Shown: positions 57,443-64,000 of the stretch, in pieces
How the letters are laid out: each line of letters begins with the position of its first letter
How positions within the stretch are numbered: the stretch's first letter is position 1
NCBI GenBank assembly: GCA_010015805.1
Contig: ML978122.1
Span: 840,453-904,452 of the forward strand
Source of the DNA: Rhizodiscina lignyota
Lineage: Eukaryota > Ascomycota > Dothideomycetes > Aulographales > Rhizodiscinaceae
DNA: 64,000 nt
Reading direction: 5' to 3'
Notes under the pieces: model-generated
Database searches by the model: none
What the model was told of the DNA's origin: nothing
The model's input: the letters and a program-made list of their open reading frames with translations, nothing else
Position numbers and translations under genes: made by a program

Positions 57443-59593
57443 GGTGTGAAGAGAAATGACCACTTGGAAAACAATTCTGAGGGACCTGGTCTGACGAAAT
57501 CGTTCAGATCATACCTTAAGCAAGATAAGAAATCGCGAAACTGGGCTGACCAGCGAATACATGTTCAATTGCCGTTTATCTCACAACTCGGAAATACCAC
57601 CGGCATAGACCGCTCTCTTTTTTCAGCACTCCCCCCAACCTCCCGCCCTCCAATCTCATTCCCAAATGCCGACATGCTGAAAGCCCAGATGTCGATCACT
57701 GAAAGGCCTCCTGCAAAGGCCGAAGCAGCTCGGTCTACGTCGCATAGAGCTGAACCAATGCTGGCCACCCAGCTCGTGACCTGAATGTAGCTGCTGCGTT
57801 TATCTCTGCATCATGCCAGAAGCTTGGAGCGCTGGGGTATTAGAGTTCATCTTGTGACTACCTACCTCACCATTCAAACCACAGCTGAAGTATTCGCATC
57901 GCAACCCCAGACCTGCAGGGATTGCTCGCAAGCGAAGTCCAGGCGCGCCCAAAATCCGAATCCAGAATCTCGCCTTTGCATCTCACTGTCGTTATGGAGA
58001 GGCTTCGCTGAGCTCGCACCCTTTGAATCATGGACTTGCTGCAACAGAGCGCTTTCAGCTGCTTCAGCAGCGCCCAATAGAGTGCGACATCAACAGAGAA
58101 AGATTGGAGCTGTGGCCATGTGATGCTGAAAATGGCCAGAAGCACTCGCTCGGGTAGTTTCAAATGCCTTGAGGAACGAGAATAGCACGGTCAAAGTCCC
58201 AGTTTCAACATGCAAAGCACCTTTCAGCCTCGCCCGGCACTCTCGGTCCTTGGCTCCCACGGTCGATGCTCTCCGTGAACGCTTGATCGAGAAGACTGAC
58301 CTCTGCGTCGACGAAATATTTTCTTGTGCGATGTTGACGAGCTTGCAACTGCATCTTGTATATCCACCGTGAATTGCGCCTTGGCTGGATGCTTTAAAGA
58401 AGGCGCCTCGCTGAGTGGCAATGCAGCACGATCGCGACTTGCATGGTCTTATAATATTTCCACCGTCTATCTAGACGAGTCCGGGTGTGATGAGAGGATT
58501 GAACCCCGAAAGACTGCATCGCCTCCACCAGATGCACCCGCAAAGGTTCCTGGACATCAGCGCAATGACCGCTCCCAGGTCCTGCTTGGGTACGCTCAGA
58601 GCCTCAGAATCGTAACACCAAGGGCCAATCTGTCGGAGCACACAGCGAGTGCGACGCGGCGAGTATCGTGGATTTAATTGAAGACAGAGAAAACTCTGGA
58701 GGAGAGGAATGCTACAATACACAAGTGCACGTGCTTACGCGCTAGTGACACTACGATATGGACTAACCGATGGAAGCTTATATTAACTGCATCTTATAAT
58801 CTCGCTTTAAATCGGAAGAGATCCTATTAAATACAATCCCGCTAATTCTGCGTGCTATCTCACTTGAGCGGGTGAGAAGCTCAAGCTAAAATGCGCGTTA
58901 TCGACTCTTTGATCGAGATGACACTTCGCGACGAATCCTATTTGAATACCATCATTCCTTGGGCGTATCGCAACACATCCAAGATTAAGCCCATATCCCG
59001 CATCCTAATGCCCTTAAAGAGGCCAGCCTATACTCCTGATATAGGAGAAGAGAATATAAATCAAAGGTAAGGGATGTGTAAGTTAACATGTCAAAGGCAA
59101 CGAGCAGGCCTTTGTAACAATTGAATGTAATCATCTGTATGGTTTCAATTTGAAATATACACTCCTCTACTCGCTTGATATAAAGTATAAACATGGTCGG
59201 TAATATCTATGTGCCTGTATTCTACATTTCTTACGACTGGGCGGGTGAGCCAATGCACGAAAGGTTATGAATATCTTACACTCCTCTCTTCCACCAAAGT
59301 TGAACGATCGTGGAAAGTCCGTAAGATATGGATAATTCGTTCTCGCAGCAGGTAGGACTGCCCCTGAAAGGGCTATAGCAACTGTAGCATTTTGCTCTTT
59401 AGGGAGAGAGGTGCAACCTCCGAAGGTCGATACGATGTGCGATATCCTATTCTTCACGAAAAGTAGCACTATCGCTAGAAGCTCGCATATCTAGGTATTG
59501 GAGAGAACTTCTCTGTACTTGAGCACTGTGTGCTACTCCGATGATATCAACTTACTATTCACTGCTCCATGCTATCGACTAGTGGAGAAACTC
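57443..59593. other. 2.1-kb gene-free region
   Basis: Upstream of the DUF2235 gene and downstream of Prp17. Left half is GC-moderate with overlapping short frames; 58700-59560 is AT-rich. No gene, tRNA or recognised repeat. Confidence 0.4.
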
Positions 59594-60964
59594 TTAGTCC
59601 CAGTATTTGATCAACCCCGCCAAGTCACCAGTCACCACCTTACTCGTCTCTCTCGGGTGCCACTGGCACGCCACCACGGGCGTCTCGCTCGCCTTGATCT
59701 TGTGCCACATCTTGCACGTCTTCCAGTCCCAGAAGCACACATAGCCACCCGAGTCACCGCTCATCACGATGCCACCATCCGGCGAGATATCCACATCAAT
59801 AGCGTACCCAGCATTATTGTGCCCCTTGAAGCCCTTCTTCCTGTTCTGCCGGAAGCGCTCGCTGCTTGCGTACACCACGATCTGGTTGTCCTGGCTCTGG
59901 AACGCAACGAACGGCTTCTTCGGGTGGCTGGCGGCGCGCACCATGCTGAACATGTGCGGTTCGGCGATGAACTTGATCGGTACGGGTATGCCGTACTCCC
60001 ACGCGCGCAGAGACTTGTCGTCGCTGGTGGTGATGAAGCGCCGATTCTCGTCGCAGAAGGTCACCGTGTTGACCGGACCCAAGTGATGGTCGTACTCTTG
60101 CACCTGCTCCCCGCTCTTCGTGTCAAACTGCACGATCTTCTTGTCCGCCATGCCGGCGAGGAACTCGTGGTTGTGCGCTGGGTCCGGGTTGAAGCGGACG
60201 ACGTGGGCGGTCTTGCCGGTGCTGAAGCGAGAAATGCATGCGCCAGTTTCGGTGTCCCAGAGCTTCATCTGCCGATCGTACGAAGCGGTTAAGAAGCGCG
60301 TCCCGTCGTTGTTGAAGGCGATGTCGTTCACGGATTTGCTGTGGCCCGAGTAAGTGCGCAGGAGACTGCGCTCGTGGTACACGTCCCAGAGCTTCACTTT
60401 GCAGTCGGCGGAAGCGCTCAGGAGTAGGTGGCCCGAGCTGGGGAAGAAGCGCATTTGGTTTATCGGACCGGTGTGGCCCTTGAAGGTGTGAATCTGTCGC
60501 TTCGGATGGTAGCACTGCAGACTGCTGATGTCGCCGCGCAGATCAATGCCCAGATCCTGTGGCACATGCATGTATGTCCTGCCCTGGTAGTCGTACATCT
60601 CCTCGCCATGGAATTCACTCGTCTCTTTACTGCCATTGTCACCTTCGTAGTCTGTGCCTGCAGTTGTGGCTGGTCTCGCTGGCTGCTCCTCAATCTCATC
60701 CTCCTCGTAGACCACGACAACCTCTTCGTCTTCATCCGAACTCTCCTCCGGCGTGTCTTCCTTGTATTTCGCCCATGGTCCTTTATACGCGCCTGCGCCG
60801 TAGATTTTGGAAGGGTCCCCGGCTTCTTCACGCTTGCGCTTCTTGGTGGGTGGCTCGGCGGCGGACTGGAGTTTGTTGTGAGCAGCGCGAAAGGTGCTGT
60901 CGCTGATGACGATTTCGTCGGCCCAACCGGTGGGTACCCTGCCGCCGTTGGTGCTGTTCGACAT
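59594..60964 (-). CDS. prp17: Pre-mRNA-processing factor 17 (Prp17/Cdc40), WD40
   Basis: Single exon, 456 residues. An N-terminal charged region contains KIYGAGAYKGPWAKYKED and an acidic run, then YDYQGRTYMHVPQDLGIDLRGD, a family marker. Seven WD40 blades follow: HTFKGHTGPINQMRFFP, LLLSASADCKVKLWD, RTYSGHSKSVNDIAF, SYDRQMKLWD, QVQEYDHHLGPVNTVTFC, SDDKSLRAWEYGIPVP, and the last VTGDLAGLIKYWD. Prp17 acts in the spliceosome at the second catalytic step. No intron, unlike most genes here. ATG at 60964 is the first in frame. Confidence 0.92.
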   Translation of the reverse strand: MSNSTNGGRVPTGWADEIVISDSTFRAAHNKLQSAAEPPTKKRKREEAGDPSKIYGAGAYKGPWAKYKEDTPEESSDEDEEVVVVYEEDEIEEQPARPATTAGTDYEGDNGSKETSEFHGEEMYDYQGRTYMHVPQDLGIDLRGDISSLQCYHPKRQIHTFKGHTGPINQMRFFPSSGHLLLSASADCKVKLWDVYHERSLLRTYSGHSKSVNDIAFNNDGTRFLTASYDRQMKLWDTETGACISRFSTGKTAHVVRFNPDPAHNHEFLAGMADKKIVQFDTKSGEQVQEYDHHLGPVNTVTFCDENRRFITTSDDKSLRAWEYGIPVPIKFIAEPHMFSMVRAASHPKKPFVAFQSQDNQIVVYASSERFRQNRKKGFKGHNNAGYAIDVDISPDGGIVMSGDSGGYVCFWDWKTCKMWHKIKASETPVVACQWHPRETSKVVTGDLAGLIKYWD

Positions 60965-61609
60965 GTTGCAAGGTTGAAGAAAGGGTTGTTGTTGATGTGA
61001 AGTGGGATGCCGTTACCTCGAAACTTTTTCTGGTTAAGAGTGACGTTGGTCTTGGCGCGCTCATGTTTCCCGCGGCACGCGTTAGGTATCAATTTCACGC
61101 GAACAAGCAACGCAGACCTCACTTATTCATCAATGTTCGGAAATTTCCTCATATTAGACACTACCTAATTCGCCTGCATGTGGGCATATAATTTCTACTC
61201 TCTGTACAACGTCCATGCTCAGCGATTGATGATGCCCATCAGGGCTCTCTCATCTTCCTGACCTCAGCTCTATTCACTGCTTTTGCTCTCATGGTGGCTA
61301 TGTGCCTGAGACTACATATTCTCTTCCTTCATTGCAGCAATGCGGCGCGTTGTCCCATTCAGCATCCATTGCTGAAGCAAGAGTCTTCCATTCGTGATAG
61401 ACAATCGGCCGTCGCAATGTCACCGTCTGGCTCGAGGATGATCCGCCTGCTTTTGCGCTTCGTCGAGAGCAAGTGCTCGATGCATAAGGATCGTTCGATA
61501 TGCGCGCTGCTGGGAATATGCGGCCGTTGATGTTGTGCTAATTTGTATAGTGAGGGCCATGAGTTCGGTATTAGAAGAATCGTATATCATCCCCGATCCG
61601 AGTCCACCA
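60965..61609. other. Spacer between Prp17 and the ssSPT-like gene
   Basis: Both flanking genes are on the minus strand. Holds the Prp17 promoter and the 3' UTR of the upstream gene; no other feature seen. Confidence 0.35.
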
Positions 61610-61987
61610 CTATGGCAATGCAGCCATGGACGCATTCCTCCCAAGCGCATTCGTTGCAACCACGACGGCCTTCTCCATCGCCTCCACGGATGGCGAGACG
61701 ATTATATTTCCGACGACGCTCAGCTGCGGCAATTGCTTGCTCTCCAAGAGCGAACGCACTAATGCGACGACCGTGTACGAGAAGATTTGGTTGGAGAGCC
61801 ACAGTACCGCAGAAAGAATTGCCAATGTAAAGAGATAGCAGACGAGACGTTCACCCGGCGTCATGACGTAGAGACCAAACGTGACGATGAACCAGTAGTG
61901 GAAGTCTGAAAGCTTGTCTCGAATCGCATTGAATGGGGAAGCGTCGCGCTTCGTCTCGTGGTATATCACATGCTCGGGAAACCCCAT
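61610..61987 (-). CDS. Candidate small subunit of serine palmitoyltransferase
   Basis: Single exon, 125 residues from ATG 61987. The core YWFIVTFGLYVMTPGERLVCYLFTLAILSAVLW aligns by eye with the short SPT activator of animals (YLLVTALYMLEPWERTVFN..). Shared are the aromatic-rich helix, the Leu-Tyr-Met, the turn with Pro and the Glu-Arg pair, then a second hydrophobic helix. Such subunits sit in the ER membrane and stimulate sphingolipid synthesis. About 35 polar residues precede the core, and a variable tail follows (SVVGNIIVSPSVEAMEKAV). Identification rests on a short motif; a generic small ER membrane protein remains possible. Confidence 0.6.
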   Translation of the reverse strand: MGFPEHVIYHETKRDASPFNAIRDKLSDFHYWFIVTFGLYVMTPGERLVCYLFTLAILSAVLWLSNQIFSYTVVALVRSLLESKQLPQLSVVGNIIVSPSVEAMEKAVVVATNALGRNASMAALP

Positions 61988-63720
61988 TGTTATTGGTCAA
62001 AATTACTATATGGTGCCTCGGGATGGAGATTGGAGAAAAAAAGGACGATACCTGAGCAAAGGGTCTAAGAGAAATACGAGCGGTGACGATGTCGGGGCAG
62101 CGATGGCCTAGCTTCTACTTGTATCTTCCCTCGTGGCACACTCGGATCTAAGCCGGAACGTTAAGAGGATGGTGTGAGTGGTTATGTCAGTCTGCACTTG
62201 CAGCTGTGGTGCGTGACCAGACGAACAATCAGCTGTACAGTAACGAATATGTAAGGTGGAGAAGAGAAGCGCGCTGTCGGCAATGTTAGGAGGACAAAGG
62301 TTTACTACAGCAATACCCTGGGAAGCATATTGATGAGTGATTCCGCATATGTTGTATTAATATCACCAGCACGGATGCCACCTTACCAGTCCGAGCAATA
62401 TGGTGTCACGGTAAGCTTTCTAGGGAAAGGGCCCAGCATAGGGAGCGATCGAGCCGAGCGGAATCGGGCACGGTGTGCGGCGAAAAGTGTTAAATTGGCG
62501 CATCATATCGTCGATGGAGGGCGGTGGGTGGAAGTGTGATGGCTTGAGGCTGTTGTCCCAATGGAATGGCTGGTGCATCCGGTCCTTCCGACACGTTGAT
62601 TGATGTCATTTGAGAGAGCTTCCATTTAATTTCTCGACGATATTAAATCAGTACACCCGTCCCCATTTGCTCTTCGGCAAGATTCAAGTATCATGACGCT
62701 CTAATGTTCACGTCGGACTCGCTCCGTGCCTGACTGTACAGTTAATTTCCAATCGTCATGGTGTGACGTGAAATTGAGGCTGCTCGGGCTGGGTCAATCC
62801 TTCATACCAAGCTTTTTTAAGCCGCCGCTCATCCCTGCCTGCATCGGCACTACTCCGTCTGGCCACGACCTCGAATCATCTCTTCTTTGCCGTTTCTGCT
62901 TCTGGAGCACTTCCTTATGTATTTCCTATTTAGTTTACCTTTCCCCTCTGCCTAGCCCGAAGCCTTGCATTCTCGCATTTCCGTGGACTGATGGGAGGAG
63001 AGCCAACCGATCCTCCCGAGCCGTTAGGATTGTTGGGCTGCATACCGGATCGACAGCCTGCCCTGGCGAGAACTCGCTCTGGACTTGCTGAGTAACACCG
63101 ATTTTATGCCACCGAAGCTGCCAGGGCCGCTGACATCACACTCCAGTGTACTTACACTTGCCACATCACTGGTCGGCTCGCTGTTCCGAAGAGATTGTTA
63201 CGGCACGGTTTCTTCTCGCGCGACAGTGCCGACACCGCCAACATTGCATACCTGAAGAGACGTCTTCGCTGAAAGAGGCACGTGCTATCTGACAGATGCC
63301 TTAGCAATACAACGAATCTTTTGATATGGCATCAATGAACGTAGTGCCGCTGAAAAATTGAAAGCGCAACTGCCGAGAGAATGTTTGTCAGTCTTAGCAC
63401 AGTCGAGCGAACCCAAGTCCTCTCAAGCGATGAAAGTATCACATATGAAGCCGGGGAATGAGCTCGCTTCCAAATCGAAGAATATCTGAAAATAGCTTCG
63501 AGGACGATATTCACATTCCAAAAGTATTCATGGATATACATTTGTAAGTTAAAAGGCTGCCGAAGCCACACTTCTCGAGTGGCTCGAAAGCGTACACTCC
63601 GTATCCAAGCTCGTAGTCTTCGCCTTCGGAATCGCATTCATCTCATCGGCCCCCTTATGGAAGATATGAATCGCCTCTTCAAGTTTATGTTTGCAGTTGG
63701 CTATTATTGAAACAGTGCAC
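61988..63720. other. Gene-free region
   Basis: 1.7 kb with short overlapping frames only. A 121-codon plus-strand frame (62726-63091) has no recognisable domain or splice support. No RNA gene recognised. Confidence 0.35.
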
Positions 63721-64000
63721 CGCGTAATGCGACTTCATTGTCGAGAAACAGCGACTTCTTCGAAGCGACACCGATTGACTCTACCCTGACCACATCTTTG
63801 TCAGTAAGGTCAAGTGCTTCGTCAACTTTCTGCACGTTCACACACCTTTCTCCGGTCAGACACTCTACCATTAGAAAAAGTCATCGGATTTAGCTAATTT
63901 CTCCAAGAAAGGGACATTGAATGTCACCAGCTGCAGGCCAGAAAATTTCGACACCTCGTCCGAAGCTCACATGGCAACAACCATGATTTCTGCTTGATAG
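63705..64000 (-). pseudogene. Possible broken gene at right edge
   Basis: Minus-strand text reads FSGLQLVTFNVPFLEKLAKSDDFF then a stop at about 63873-63871, and in another frame MVECLTGERCVNVQKVDEALDLTDKDVVRVESIGVASKKSLFLDNEVALRGALFQ-like coding text between about 63873 and 63706. Both look protein-like but cannot be joined by a good intron, and an earlier stop lies near 63971. Family unknown; the window ends before more can be seen. Confidence 0.3.

Noticed and set aside
1-64000. tRNA, rRNA and CRISPR elements
   Set aside because: I scanned for B-box-like GGTTCGANNCC and regular short repeats; none had a supporting A-box or cloverleaf, and no spacer-repeat array is present. A tRNAscan run would be decisive.

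Overview
The window looks like nuclear DNA of a filamentous ascomycete. Genes carry short introns (about 48-130 nt, GT...CTAAC/CTGAY...AG), sit on both strands with short intergenic gaps, and encode fungal-specific proteins such as the soluble ABC ATPase Caf16, a subgroup II G-alpha, a Mod5-type tRNA isopentenyltransferase and a QDE-2-like Argonaute. A Dothideomycete is my guess from protein style. It is an inference, because no database search was possible.

Layout, left to right. 0-10.4 kb is dense housekeeping: a broken BTB fragment at the edge, dynactin p25, an ARF6-type GTPase, SAGA subunit Sgf29, mannose-6-phosphate isomerase, gamma-tubulin with an 8-nt first coding exon, and a membrane-anchored GDPD phospholipase. 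10.4-16.2 kb is gene-poor and holds a decayed coiled-coil gene at about 11.5-13.5 kb. 16.2-32.9 kb has a G-alpha subunit, a very large multi-UIM protein, a secreted SGNH hydrolase, a 2EXR/F-box-like protein, Mod5, and the divergent Caf16. 34.7-43.9 kb has a secreted lysozyme-like protein with a Lys/Thr/Ser repeat stalk, an Argonaute gene broken by two in-frame stops, an SLC25 carrier, a GT8 glycosyltransferase and a small secreted protein. 44.2-46.7 kb is empty. 46.7-62 kb has a LovD/beta-lactamase-like hydrolase, nucleoporin Nup188, a DUF2235 (Tle1-like) hydrolase with a GC-AG intron, the splicing factor Prp17/Cdc40 and a candidate small subunit of serine palmitoyltransferase. The last 2 kb holds only a possible remnant.

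No biosynthetic cluster or operon-like system is present; most genes are independent housekeeping loci arranged in divergent or convergent pairs. Two loci stand out. One is a large protein at 18.8-24.3 kb with four UIM-like motifs (three in tandem repeats). A 96-nt intron in it, if retained, encodes a complete C-terminal membrane anchor, so splicing could switch the product between a soluble coiled-coil form and a tail-anchored form. The other is the Argonaute at 36.6-40.4 kb, which keeps PIWI active-site residues but carries nonsense codons consistent with C-to-T changes. That suggests this copy of the RNAi machinery is dying. All exon junctions were read by eye and have not been tested against transcripts.
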